From NCBI GenBank assembly GCA_963700185.1, contig CAVOWP010000010.1, positions 62,001-126,000 of the forward strand: 64,000 nt of DNA, read 5' to 3'. The stretch is from AP-15 sp963700185. Its GTDB lineage: Bacteria; Pseudomonadota; Alphaproteobacteria; ATCC43930; CGMCC-115725. This document shows, in pieces, positions 18,979 to 27,613 of the stretch. Every line of letters starts with the position of its first letter. Position 1 is the stretch's first letter. The position numbers were made by a program, and so were the translations under genes. The notes under the pieces were generated by a model that made no database searches, was not told the DNA's origin, and saw only the letters and a program-made list of their open reading frames with translations.

Positions 18979-20045
18979 TTACCACAGCCATCGCTCTTCG
19001 ATCTGATCGGCTCGAAGTTCGACACTATTGCCAGAAACATAGATTGACTCGAATTCGATGTCTTCAGGAGCTTTCTGGTCAAATTTCGTTATGACTTCCG
19101 CGTAAAAATAATGATAGATTGTCCTGTGCATCGTGTGCATGTGGGAGCTCGGTGGTTCGTAGCCATAATATTCCTCGACCTCGACGTTCAGGTCTACGCA
19201 AAGCCCCGCTTCCAACTCAACCTCGCATGTGAAAGTGTTATCTTCCTGATCGAGCACGTTGACGGAGAGGATATTAATCTCATCGACTCCAACAATTCGT
19301 CCCGAGATCATCACCTGCCCACCGCGCATAGACCATGAACCCCGACTACCTACAAGTTCCATGCTTTTGATCTGGTCGGCCAGTTCATCGGTCAATCGTT
19401 CATTTTCCTTCAGGGCCTTTTCGAGGGCGTCATGCAGCTCTTTCGAAACATTTGTTTGAGAAATAATGTCAGCCACGGAAGCAGCGTAGAAAAGTGGACG
19501 CGACGGCGAACAGCATGCCTTAAGATCAGGATCGGCGGACACGACGTAAGCTGTGACACGTCTTTTTGCGCACCAAGCTAGGAGCGATGCAATTATAATG
19601 GCGTCCGGAAATTCAGATTTCTTCTTTGTGCTGAAGGGAGGGCGTCGAGCAAAATAATCGCCAAGGAGTGTACCTATTTCAGCGCTAAGCGGTACGTTGA
19701 TTGATTTCGTGTCCTTCAGGAATTTCTCGAACGCTGCGTCCAGAGCAGCGACAGCAGCGTTGTCATCCGCGAGTTTCGTGAGGGCGTCTAAAGCGCCCAC
19801 TTGTTGCAGAACGCTTTCATGCTTCTTCATTGAAGCGGCAGCTTCGCCCAAAACTTCACGAAGTTGAGATTTGACCTCACCAATCGTTACATCGGTGACA
19901 GAAGCTGTAAATGTCCCTGTTTGGCGAACTCAACCAGTTTGGACAACGTTCGACCGTTCCAATCGAACCGCGCCCTTCGGAACGATTCCGCGTCAATAAA
20001 GACGTATTTCGTCTGAAGATGTTGGTTGGGCGCGCTGTTACTCAT
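18979..20045 (-). pseudogene. PIN-domain (DUF4935-like) protein with one frameshift
   Basis: From the ATG at 20,045 the minus strand encodes TKYVFIDAESFRRARFDWNG and LSKLVEFAKQGHL, the first strand and acidic residue of a PIN nuclease. Near 19,905 the frame shifts, and the new frame continues VTDVTIGEVKSQL, then SEFPDAIIIASLLAW and VVSADPDLKACC, the later PIN acids. About 130 further residues form a beta-rich domain (GRIVGVDEINILSV, EVEEYYGYEPPSS). PIN proteins of this layout cut RNA and some are defence or toxin effectors. Without repair of the shift only the part lacking the first acid would be made. Confidence 0.6.
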
Positions 20046-20279
20046 CAGGCGTGTCCGCTCCATCGAGGAGTCCAGCCCGCGTGCAGCTTCACGCGGCGCG
20101 GGTCGCGCGGCGAATGGTGGATATATGCCGACTGTCGTAGTCGTGGAAACTCTTGCCGACCCGGCTCTAACCTGCGCTCAGGAAAGGGCGAAGAAGCCGG
20201 GAGGGCGCATGGACGAGAGGCCACCCCCTCCCGCCCAACCGCGATTTGGCCTAAACCGCCCGCCTAAACTGCAAGACGT

Positions 20280-20549
20280 TCATGTGTTCCCCTTCTTGCC
20301 CTTGTCTATGTAGGACGCCCGAGCGGCAATAGCTTCTTTGTGAAGGGTCATGATCTCGACGCCAGGCGGAATTATTCGCTCCCGTCGACACGCCATACCG
20401 GTGTCGACAATACGCCCGTAGGGAAACTCGAACACAACATCGCCGGGCTTGAGGCCTCGCTCGACCTGCTCCACGACGTGTACGAAGCGCAGACCGGCCG
20501 TTGGAGAGCCGCGAGGAACATACCCGAAGTTGGTAAATAGCGCCACCAT
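20280..20549 (-). CDS. Hypothetical protein, 89 aa
   Basis: The minus-strand frame gives a soluble small protein (MVALFTNFGYVPRGSPTAGL, then VERGLKPGDVVFEFPYGRIV) with coding-like composition. There is no strong ribosome-binding site and no recognised family. It lies between the PIN gene and gene debris, so it may be a remnant of something larger. Confidence 0.35.
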   Translation of the reverse strand: MVALFTNFGYVPRGSPTAGLRFVHVVEQVERGLKPGDVVFEFPYGRIVDTGMACRRERIIPPGVEIMTLHKEAIAARASYIDKGKKGNT

Positions 20550-20593
20550 CTTTCATCGCGAGGGCACGAATCCTTGAATGCTCCCGTCTCTCT

Positions 20594-20633
20594 CACGTGG
20601 TGGGACCGCGGGTTCGAATCCGTCTTCCTCCAG
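20594..20633 (+). other. Degenerate tRNA-like 3' fragment
   Basis: GCGGGTTCGAATCCGTC has the T-arm core GGTTCGAATCC, and TTCCTCCA after it resembles an acceptor strand with discriminator. The T-stem has mismatches and no tRNA 5' half is present. It may be a second attachment scar or chance. Confidence 0.25.
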
Positions 20634-20649
20634 CAGGGAGTCAGCGAAC

Positions 20650-20988
20650 CCTCGGTCTAATTGTTCGGTAGAAAAACATGACGCAGAGCGAGCCCGCTTG
20701 CGGGGTGACGGCACCGGGCTGGTCGCGGAAGTCTCGCAGATGGCCGTAGATTAGATCCGGCGTGATGAAGAGCCTACCGCGCTGAATCGGAGCGGCTACC
20801 GTCTCGACGATTTCAGGCGATCAGGGGCGTCGGCACAGCCAAGCCTGCGCCGCGGCATCGCTAAGGTCGAGATGCACCCAGACGAAATCCGCGTTACCCG
20901 CCGCGACGTCGGCCGCCGCAAGATCGCGCAGCGCCTCTCCCAGCCCGCTGCGGAATGCGAAGGCGAACGACGGACGACCGTCACTCAT
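20650..20988 (-). pseudogene. ZntB/CorA-type metal transporter, N-terminal remnant
   Basis: From the ATG at 20,988 the minus strand reads FVWVHLDLSDAAAQAWL, then after an in-frame TGA the same frame reads GRLFITPDLIYGHLRDFRDQ and AGSLCVMFFYRTIRP. This order (WVHLDL...A..WL, then a G.L.DF stretch) is that of the cytoplasmic N-terminus of ZntB-like CorA transporters. The membrane part with its GMN motif is missing. Confidence 0.4.
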
Positions 20989-21423
20989 GGCTTGCACGAT
21001 AGTTCAACACCGGCCCGATGGTACCGGCTGCGGTCGGAAACAGTGATAGAGCTGCTTTATCCCTGTCGAAAATCGTGACCGGCTAGAGTTGGGCTCAGCC
21101 ACGCCCTGCCCGGTGCTGAGAATATGTCTACAGAAGCCTGTAATCCTGCACCGAACCGGTGCCGGCATGAATATAACACAAGCGAGACTTCAGTTGCCTC
21201 TGCTAGGCTCTTCTAGCTATCTATCGGCGCAACGGCACAGCGGGAGATCGACGGGCTCCTTTACCGGGCGAGCAGGGGCGGTCTAGCCGGTATCGGCAAA
21301 GTGCGCCCGAAAATTGCGGGGGGAACTCCTTTGCTCGCCGACTGTGGTGCCCGGCTCGAGCCGAGTGGGGCCGGGAAGAGGCACCTTCAGTCTGCTAAGT
21401 TGACATTGCCAGCATGACTAATG
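20989..21423. other. Interval with no supported gene
   Basis: About 430 bases. Short open frames only, no motif, no clear hairpin. It separates two blocks of debris. Confidence 0.3.
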
Positions 21424-21942
21424 TCAGCCGCAGGCGACCGCGTAGCAGTCGCCGGCGCCAGCGGGCAGTCTCTGCCCGCTCCAGCTGTCCCCGCCGTCTC
21501 TGGTCGTGAAGACCTGGCCCGTCTTCGATACGCCAACAACCTGCTGCGGGTCGCGAGGATGCACGGCGACGCCCATCATCGTCGCCTCCGGCTTGACCCC
21601 GTGATCGAAGCGCTTCCAGGTCTTGCCGACGTCATCACTGCAGAAGATCCCGCCGTCGCTGCTGCTGAAAGCCGGGCTCAAGGCGGCGTACAGCACATTC
21701 GGATCATGCGGCGAGACCCGCAAATCGCGGCCGTAGGTCAACGGTGAGAACCGGCCGACTTCGATGTCGTGCCAATGCGCGCCGCGATCCTCGCCGCGGA
21801 AGAGACCCATGCGGTTGGCCAGAAACACCGTGCCCGGTGCCGCAGCACTGCAGGCGAGCGCATGGCCGTCCAGCATGCCTTCGATCTCGGTCTGACTGAC
21901 GATGCGGCTCTTGTATTTCTCCTGCTCGGCGAAGCGCAGCAG
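21424..21942 (-). pseudogene. BNR/Ycf48-like repeat protein, C-terminal remnant
   Basis: The minus strand encodes YKSRIVSQTEIEGMLDGHAL, GTVFLANRMGLFRGEDRGAHW, IFCSDDVGKTWKRFDHGV and VFTTRDGGDSWSGQRLPAGA: repeated S.D.G..W units of BNR/beta-propeller proteins (sialidase or Ycf48-like). The N-terminal half is absent and upstream sequence belongs to other fragments. Confidence 0.6.
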
Positions 21943-22004
21943 ATCCTGGGTGCAATTGGCGCGGCTTTTCCGCCCGAGGCGTTCCGGCACTCGGCGAACA
22001 CCGC

Positions 22005-22102
22005 CTATGACGCGGCCATCGAAACCTTCGCCTGCCAAAGCACCTGCAGCAACAGCGGCTTGTCGGTGCGCTGCGCGGTGCCGGGCGGGGTCAGGACGAT
22101 GC
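22005..22102 (-). pseudogene. Unidentified gene fragment
   Basis: The minus strand reads AYRIVLTPPGTAQRTDKPLL then LQVLWQAKVSMAAS and a stop, a segment with coding-like composition and a natural-looking end. I cannot place the family. It is squeezed between the BNR remnant and TPR pieces. Confidence 0.25.
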
Positions 22103-22111
22103 GGTAGGCCT

Positions 22112-22236
22112 TTTCCCGGCGCGCGCTCGACGGCCGCGAGCGCGTGCTCGGCAAAGAGCATCCAGACACGTTCCGCAGCCTGACCAATCTGGCCGGATGC
22201 CTGCGGGCGCTGGGCGATGCGACGGAGGCTTACATT
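22112..22236 (+). pseudogene. TPR (kinesin-light-chain type) fragment
   Basis: The plus strand encodes LDGRERVLGKEHPDTFRSLT followed by NLAGCLRALGDATEA, one clear repeat of the 42-residue tetratricopeptide type common in large bacterial signalling proteins. Both ends are missing. Confidence 0.5.
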
Positions 22237-22289
22237 GGCGGCAACGGGCGAAATCGCCAACAGCCTGGGCGATGACGGACGACGCCGAG

Positions 22290-22589
22290 CGGGTTATCGC
22301 GACCCACCCTTTTCCTTCCGAACTGCATCGGCTCAAAGCCGAGCTTCTGCTCGCTGGCGGATCTCAGCCCGAAGCCGAGCAGGGCTTTGTGACGGATTGG
22401 AGCTGGCGCGCCAATGGGGGGCGAAGATATTGGAGCTGCGCACCGCCACATGCCTCGCCCGGCTGTGGCACGATCGGGGCAACAGCAGCGAGGCGCGTGA
22501 CTTGCTCGCTCCCGTCTACGGCTGGTTCACCGAGGGCTTCGACAGCCGATCTCAAGGACGGCAAGGCGCTGCTCGCCGAGCTGGGGTGA
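22290..22589 (+). pseudogene. C-terminal remnant of an adenylate cyclase/AAA-TPR protein
   Basis: The plus strand reads ELHRLKAELLLAGGSQPEAE, then after frameshifts GAKILELRTATCLARLWHD and EARDLLAPVYGWFTEGFD, then DLKDGKALLAELG and a stop. This is the typical end of large cyclase/ATPase/TPR proteins. The N-terminal SAM-cyclase remnant of the same protein type lies at 6040-6411 on the other strand. Confidence 0.55.
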
Positions 22590-22673
22590 GCCGGCGACTG
22601 GCATGTGCCCAAATCCGGCACGAATGTCCGCTCCCTGGCCGGGCCCGACCATCCACGGGCGTGGAGCACTCGC

Positions 22674-22919
22674 ATAGACCCGCGCCATCCCTATACAAGG
22701 GCGCTGCTGGCCTGCCACCCGGACCGGGCGACGGCGTTTACCGGCATCCCCGGCACAGTTCCGTCGCCGTTGGATGCTGCACCAGGGTGCCGTTTTGCGC
22801 CGCGCTGCGGTGAGGCTCGTCTTGCCTGCGCAGTGCGGCGCCCCCGTCTGGTCGGCGATCGAACGGGGAGGCGGGTCGACTGCGTGCTGTACGAGTCGGC
22901 CGAAGCCGTCAGCGCATGA
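22674..22919 (+). pseudogene. DppD/OppD ATPase, C-terminal remnant
   Basis: The frame encodes HPYTRALLACHPDR and GCRFAPRCGEARLACA, the end of the dipeptide transporter ATPase DppD with its cysteine cluster. Walker motifs and most of the protein are gone. Its stop overlaps the ATG of the next gene by ATGA, the normal dppD-dppF coupling, so the deletion removed the upstream part of an operon. Confidence 0.65.
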
Positions 22920-23914
22920 GCAAACCGCCGGCTATCCTCGAAGTGCGCGACTTGCACGTATCGCTGGGCGGCCGGCGCGAATGGCTGCGCAAAGCGGTGC
23001 CCCCGGTGCACGCGGTCGCCGGGGTAAGCTTCTCAGTGCGGCAAGGCGAAATCCTCGGTCTCGTCGGGGAGTCGGGATGCGGCAAGACGACACTCGGCCG
23101 CACCGTCCTTGGTCTGCAGCGCGAGACCAGCGGCGAGATTTATCTCGACGGCAGGCTCGTCAGCGGCGCGCGACCACAGCGCGGGCGCGTCGAGCGCAAC
23201 GATATTCAATACGTGCATCAGGACGCGGCTGCCGCACTGGACCCGTGGTGGAGCATCGGCCGCACGCTTGAAGAAGGGCTCATCATCCACGGACTTCGCA
23301 AAGCGAACGAGCGACAAGCACGCATACGCGAGATGCTGGCGGCGGTCGGGCTCGACGAGTCGGTGTTGCCGCGTTATCCGCACGAACTCTCGGGCGGCCA
23401 GCTACGCCGGGTGACGCTCGCGCGCATTTTGGTGCTGCAACCGCGCTTCGTAATTTTCGACGAGCCGACCTCGGGTCTCGATATGTCAGTGCAGGCGATG
23501 GTCCTCAATCTGCTGCTCGAGCTGAGGGGGCGCCTCGGGCTGATCTACCTGTTCATCTCGCACGATCTCTCGGTGGTGGAACGGTTCTGCGATCGGGTCG
23601 CGATAATGTATCTCGGACGCATCGTCGAGCTGGCGCCGACCGGAAAGATCTTTGCGGCACCGCTGCACCCCTACACCCCTGCATTGCTGGCGGCGATCCC
23701 ACGCCTGGTGCACGAGCCGAGGCGCGCTCGCCAGCTCGTACAAACTGAACCGCCGACTGCCCCGTGCTTGCCAGCAGGTTGCGCCTTCTCGAATCGGTGC
23801 CCGCATGTCGAGCCGGCTTGCATCTCAACCGAACCAGCTTTGGATAGCCTCTTAGATCACCAGGTTGCCTGCCGCCGGTGGCAGGAGCTTCGCTCGGACG
23901 CTCGCGCCGCTTGA
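22916..23914 (+). CDS. DppF-type oligopeptide ABC transporter ATPase, orphan
   Basis: 332 residues with Walker A GLVGESGCGKTTLGR, the Q-loop region YVHQDAAAALDP, signature LSGGQLRRVTLARIL, Walker B FVIFDEPTSGLD and the C-terminal cysteine cluster CAFSNRCPHVEPAC of DppF/OppF proteins. It would power import of peptides or similar solutes with DppD, two permeases and a binding protein, but here only a fragment of DppD precedes it and no permease is adjacent. A complete dipeptide-type system lies at 58,156-63,584. The signature glutamine at the end (GQLRR rather than GQxQR) is slightly unusual. Confidence 0.8.
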   Translation: MSKPPAILEVRDLHVSLGGRREWLRKAVPPVHAVAGVSFSVRQGEILGLVGESGCGKTTLGRTVLGLQRETSGEIYLDGRLVSGARPQRGRVERNDIQYVHQDAAAALDPWWSIGRTLEEGLIIHGLRKANERQARIREMLAAVGLDESVLPRYPHELSGGQLRRVTLARILVLQPRFVIFDEPTSGLDMSVQAMVLNLLLELRGRLGLIYLFISHDLSVVERFCDRVAIMYLGRIVELAPTGKIFAAPLHPYTPALLAAIPRLVHEPRRARQLVQTEPPTAPCLPAGCAFSNRCPHVEPACISTEPALDSLLDHQVACRRWQELRSDARAA

Positions 23915-23949
23915 CGGCGCGGAGCAGAGCCCGCACCACCTCAACCCCC

Positions 23950-23974
23950 GGTACTGTCTCAGTGAGACAGTACC
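23950..23974. repeat. Perfect 12-bp inverted repeat
   Basis: GGTACTGTCTCA (23,950-23,961) and TGAGACAGTACC (23,963-23,974) are exact reverse complements with one base between. It lies between convergent genes (DppF on plus, COG0523 GTPase on minus). There is no T-run, so a rho-independent terminator is unlikely; a protein-binding site or transposon-end remnant is possible. Confidence 0.7.
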
Positions 23975-24052
23975 TTGCGTTTGCCGGTATTCGACGGGCG
24001 ACCATCGGCGAGGCGGCAATTGGTCAGGAATGCGTCGATCGTCGTCGTTGGC

Positions 24053-25078
24053 TCACCCCTCGCGAGCCAATGGCGGTTCGCGAATGCTGCCGAAGACGCG
24101 GAACGAGCGCCCGATCACCGCGGGATCAAGCCCCCGGGCGATGAATACCAGACGCGACAGCCGATCCCCATCGGGCCACGCGCCCAGATGCCGCGGCGGA
24201 TGCACGAGGTGCTGCACCGCATGAATCGCCACCGGCGTTTCCGAATCGGCGACATTGAGGATGCCCTTGACGCGCAGCAGCTCGTTGCCATGGCGATGGA
24301 GCAGCATCGTCAGCCAAATGCCGAACCGCGTCCAATCGACCGGCTCGTCGAAACTGAGCGCCAAAGTGCGAATAGCCCCGCCGTGGCGATGATGATCGTC
24401 GACCGTGTGACCAATACCATCTGACGGCTGCCAACGCTCCAGGCCATCCCCATCGGTTGAGAGCAGCGCGTCGGCGTCGAGATCGTCCTCGGCGCCACGC
24501 CAGAGCGGCGCGCTCGGATTGATGTGACGAAGTCGCTTGGTCAGGCGGTCGGCCACTTGGGCGGCCGCGAGATCGGTTTTGGTCAGAACGAGCCGATCGG
24601 CCACTGCGACCTGCTTGATGCTTTCGGGATACGCGTCGAACTGCCGCGCGCCGTTCACCGCGTCGACCGTCGTGATCACATTGCCGAGACAGAAATGGTG
24701 CCGCAACACGGGGTCAGCGCGCACCGTGGACAGGATCGGGAATGGATCGGCGAGGCCCGTGCTTTCAATGACGAGACGGCGGAATGGCGGCAGCAGACCG
24801 CGTTCGCGCCGCGAATGCAGATCCTTGATCGCGGTCGAAAGCTCTCCGCGGATCGTGCAGCAGACGCAGCCCGATTGCAGCATCACGATCGTCTCGTCGA
24901 TGCGCTCGAGCAGGTAATGGTCGAGACCGATTTCCCCGAATTCGTTGATCAAGACGGCAGTGTCGGACAGGGCCGGATTCACCAGCAGCCGCTGAAGCAG
25001 CGTCGTCTTGCCCGAGCCGAGAAAGCCGGTGATCAACGTCACCGGTGTGAGATCGGGCGGCGCGTCAGCCAGCCTCAC
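24053..25078 (-). CDS. COG0523 (CobW-family) G3E GTPase, probable metallochaperone
   Basis: 341 residues. Walker A GFLGSGKTT lies at residues 18-26, NEFGEIGLD is switch I, and the metal-binding CxCC motif is C71-V-C73-C74 (SGCVCCTIRGEL). The C-terminal CobW domain follows (NELLRVKGILNVAD). Such GTPases deliver Zn, Co or Ni to client enzymes. It overlaps the small CxxC gene by 14 bases and is last in an operon headed by a deacetylase-fold hydrolase, so that metal-dependent hydrolase, or others in the locus, is the natural client. This client link is inferred. Confidence 0.85.
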   Translation of the reverse strand: MRLADAPPDLTPVTLITGFLGSGKTTLLQRLLVNPALSDTAVLINEFGEIGLDHYLLERIDETIVMLQSGCVCCTIRGELSTAIKDLHSRRERGLLPPFRRLVIESTGLADPFPILSTVRADPVLRHHFCLGNVITTVDAVNGARQFDAYPESIKQVAVADRLVLTKTDLAAAQVADRLTKRLRHINPSAPLWRGAEDDLDADALLSTDGDGLERWQPSDGIGHTVDDHHRHGGAIRTLALSFDEPVDWTRFGIWLTMLLHRHGNELLRVKGILNVADSETPVAIHAVQHLVHPPRHLGAWPDGDRLSRLVFIARGLDPAVIGRSFRVFGSIREPPLAREG

Positions 25079-25394
25079 GCTCCATAAAGGCGATCAGTTC
25101 CTCATCGAGCGGATCGCAGGGCCGGCCGACGAGCCGTTCGGCCGCCATCCAAAGATGCGCGAGGTTATCGACGATCTCAGCCTTGCCGGTTGGGGTCGAT
25201 AGAACGAGTGCGCTGCCCTGCCAATCGGCGAGTTTCATTCGGTAGTAGGCGAGAACCCGGTTCGCCGCCGCCACACGCTTCATCCTTTCGCGGCGGCGCG
25301 CGGCCACATCGGTGTTGCGGGTGAAAACACCGGGTCGGGCCACAGCATCGGTCCAGTGCTCCGTCCCGCCGAGAACGCCGCACAATGCGCACAT
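25065..25394 (-). CDS. Small CxxC-starting protein of the GTPase operon
   Basis: 109 residues, starting MCALCGVLGGTEHWTD. The CALC pair at the very N-terminus could hold a metal with help from the nearby histidine. The rest is helical (RRRERMKRVAAANRVLAYYR, then NLAHLWMAAERLVGR) with no membrane segment. The gene begins six bases after the stop of the deacetylase gene and overlaps the GTPase gene by 14 bases, so all three are co-translated. I do not know a function for the family; a metal-transfer or adaptor role next to the COG0523 GTPase is a guess from context. Confidence 0.65.
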   Translation of the reverse strand: MCALCGVLGGTEHWTDAVARPGVFTRNTDVAARRRERMKRVAAANRVLAYYRMKLADWQGSALVLSTPTGKAEIVDNLAHLWMAAERLVGRPCDPLDEELIAFMEREAG

Positions 25395-25400
25395 CGGTCC

Positions 25401-26306
25401 TTATCCCTCATCCGCCGCTGTGTAAGGCTCACCGCGGCGCGTCGAGCGTCGAGCGAAATCATCCGCCATCTCGTCCATCGTGACGAACCGTACCCCGGGA
25501 TGACCGATCATGTGATGATACAGCCGTTCCAGCATCATCAGCACATGCGGTCGGCCGGATACATCCGGGTGGATGGTGATCGGGAACACGGCGTAATCGT
25601 ATTCGCGGTAGACCCAGTCGAACTGGTCGCGCCACATCTGCTCGATGTCGCGCGGATTGACGAAACCGTGGCTGTTCGGCGACTTCTTGATGAACAGCAT
25701 CGGCGGCAGGTCGTCGAGGTACCAGCTCGCCGGGATCTCGATCAGGGCGGTTTCGCGGCCGCGCCGCAGCGGCACCATCCATTCCCTCGGCTGTTTCGAA
25801 TAATCAATCTTGGTCCAGCTGTCCCCAACCCGCACGTAATACGGCTGATGATCGTGATGCATCAGCGAGTGGTCGTATTTGATGCCGCGCTCAAGCAGCA
25901 GCTCGTTGGTGACCGTCGAGAACTCCCACCACGGCGCGACATATCCTGTGGGCCGCCTGCCCGAAAGCTGCGTCACCAGCTCGATGCATTTGTCGAGCAC
26001 CGCCATTTCCTGCTCGCGCGTCATGGCGATCGGGTTCTCGTGCGAATAGCCGTGAATGCCGATCTCGTGGCCAGCCTCCGCGATGGCCTTCATCTCGGTG
26101 GGAAATGTTTCGATCGAGTGGCCCGGGATAAACCAGGTCGTCTTGATGCCGAGCCGCGCGAACAGCTTCAGCAGGCGAGGACTGCCGACTTCCCCAGCGA
26201 AGAGACCGCGCGAGATATCATCCGGAGAGTCCTCGCCGCCGTAGGAGCCGAGCCAGCCGGCGACAGCATCAACATCGATACCAAAGCCGCAGAGGATCTC
26301 CTTCAT
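25401..26306 (-). CDS. Polysaccharide-deacetylase-fold hydrolase (PuuE/imidase-like)
   Basis: 301 residues, start ATG at 26,306 with GGGAGA upstream. The NodB-type fold is visible: GIDVDAVAGWLG at the start, TTWFIPGHSIETF, then the paired histidines in HEIGIHGYSHEN, and late FPITIHPDVSGRP. This subgroup includes the allantoinase PuuE and cyclic-imide hydrolase as well as the deacetylase HpPgdA. No signal peptide is present, so a cytoplasmic ring-opening amidase acting on a cyclic ureide or imide fits the locus better than cell-wall deacetylation. It heads an operon with the CxxC protein and COG0523 GTPase behind a strong sigma-54-type promoter. Confidence 0.75.
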   Translation of the reverse strand: MKEILCGFGIDVDAVAGWLGSYGGEDSPDDISRGLFAGEVGSPRLLKLFARLGIKTTWFIPGHSIETFPTEMKAIAEAGHEIGIHGYSHENPIAMTREQEMAVLDKCIELVTQLSGRRPTGYVAPWWEFSTVTNELLLERGIKYDHSLMHHDHQPYYVRVGDSWTKIDYSKQPREWMVPLRRGRETALIEIPASWYLDDLPPMLFIKKSPNSHGFVNPRDIEQMWRDQFDWVYREYDYAVFPITIHPDVSGRPHVLMMLERLYHHMIGHPGVRFVTMDEMADDFARRSTRRGEPYTAADEG

Positions 26307-26427
26307 CGAATTTCTCCCTGCATGGAGCCCAGGTTTGTGTCATCCGGCAGATATGAGCCGCAATCGGCACACATGCTCGGTCGGCAATCGCCCGCATTCT
26401 TATAGACCGCATTCGTTCGAGGCGGCC

Positions 26428-26442
26428 GCAAGACATGTGCCA
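26428..26442 (-). promoter_or_regulatory. Sigma-54 promoter for the deacetylase-GTPase operon
   Basis: On the minus strand the sequence TGGCACATGTCTTGC has GG and GC at the -24 and -12 positions with the correct spacing (consensus TGGCACG-N4-TTGCW). It lies about 120 bases before the ATG at 26,306 and is back to back with another such site on the plus strand. Confidence 0.65.
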
Positions 26443-26451
26443 ACGCAATGA

Positions 26452-26466
26452 TGGCACGCTTCCTGC
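26452..26466 (+). promoter_or_regulatory. Sigma-54-like promoter for the first NMT1-type transporter genes
   Basis: TGGCACGCTTCCTGC matches the -24 box perfectly and the -12 box with one change (CTGC for TTGC). The ATG of the binding-protein gene is 43 bases downstream. Confidence 0.5.
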
Positions 26467-26508
26467 GAGTTGGACGGCGACCTCTTAGACCGATCGTGGG
26501 AGAAAGCG

Positions 26509-27603
26509 ATGAGTATCACACGCCGGTTGTCGCGTCGCAGGTTTCTGAGCGTCTCGGGCATCGCTGCGGGCTGTCTCACCCTGCCTCGCCTCGTCTTTGC
26601 GCAAAACAAGAAAGCCGTCCATTTCACACTGCCTTGGGTCGCCGAGGGCAGCAATCTGTTTACCTTTGTCGCCAAGGGCATGGGCTTTTGGGAGAAGCAC
26701 GGGCTCGATGTCGACATCGCCCGCGGCTCCGGTTCCGTCGCCGCGGCGCAGGCGATTGGAGAAGCCCGGTTCGACTTCGGCATGTGCTCGCCTTCGGCCG
26801 CGATCCTTCAGGCCGTCAAGGGGCTGCCGACTGTGGCGCTCGCTGCCTGCGCATATGACGCAACGATGGGCATCGGCGTGCTGAATGATGGGCCGATCAA
26901 GACTCCGAAGGATCTCGAAGGCCGACAGTTGGCTTCGACGGTGACCTCGGGCGAATATCCCTTCCTGCCGGCCTTTGCTGAAAATGCCAGCTTCGATCTG
27001 GCGAAGGTCACGCGCATTCAGGTCGACAACAAGGTGCGCGACCGGCTGCTTTCCGAGGGCAAAGTCGATGCGATCTCGGGATATGCCAGCAGCGCGATGC
27101 CGACCTACATCGCCAGCGGGGTGAAGGCGCGGTTTATGCTGTTCAGCGATTTCGGGTTGCTCAACTACGGCACGGCTGTGATGACCCAGCCGAAACGTCT
27201 TGCCGAGGAGCCGGAATTGTGCGCGGCGTTCGTCGACGGGGCGCTGCAGGGCCTGAAGGCGACAATGCTCGAGCCCGCCGAGGCAATGAAGGTGTTCTTC
27301 AAGCAGGTCCCGGAAATGGCGCTCGCGACCCAGGCGCGCGAGCAGATCCGGGTCGGCACCGGCATCAACATCTATGTCAGTGCGCGCGACATCATCAGAA
27401 CGAATGGCATGGGCTATATGGAGCCCAAGGACTACGAGGTGATGACCGATCTGGTGATGAAATACATCGCCCGCGACACCGACAAGCGGCCGGCTGTTAC
27501 CGACATGATGACAAACCGTTTCGCCGGCAGCCTCAAGCTTACGCCCGCCGAGTGGGAGCATACGCAGAAGCACGCGCAGGAGTTCCGTCCTTATGTGAGC
27601 TAA
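26509..27603 (+). CDS. NMT1/SsuA-type ABC transporter substrate-binding protein
   Basis: 364 residues from the ATG at 26,509, preceded by GGGAGAAAG. A twin-arginine-style signal (SRRRFLSVSGIAAG) is followed by the periplasmic NMT1/THI5-like fold: FTLPWVAEGSNLFTFVAKGM, then DVDIARGSGSVAAAQAIGEA. Relatives bind thiamine precursors, taurine, sulfonates or pyrimidines. It is about half identical by eye to the binding protein at 29,331, with shared TNRFAG..KLT near the end, so the two arose by duplication. The ATPase and permease genes follow. Confidence 0.85.
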   Translation: MSITRRLSRRRFLSVSGIAAGCLTLPRLVFAQNKKAVHFTLPWVAEGSNLFTFVAKGMGFWEKHGLDVDIARGSGSVAAAQAIGEARFDFGMCSPSAAILQAVKGLPTVALAACAYDATMGIGVLNDGPIKTPKDLEGRQLASTVTSGEYPFLPAFAENASFDLAKVTRIQVDNKVRDRLLSEGKVDAISGYASSAMPTYIASGVKARFMLFSDFGLLNYGTAVMTQPKRLAEEPELCAAFVDGALQGLKATMLEPAEAMKVFFKQVPEMALATQAREQIRVGTGINIYVSARDIIRTNGMGYMEPKDYEVMTDLVMKYIARDTDKRPAVTDMMTNRFAGSLKLTPAEWEHTQKHAQEFRPYVS

Positions 27604-27613
27604 AGGCGAAGGC

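Noticed and set aside
23950..23974. Rho-independent terminator
   Set aside because: The stem leaves too small a loop and there is no run of T on either strand.
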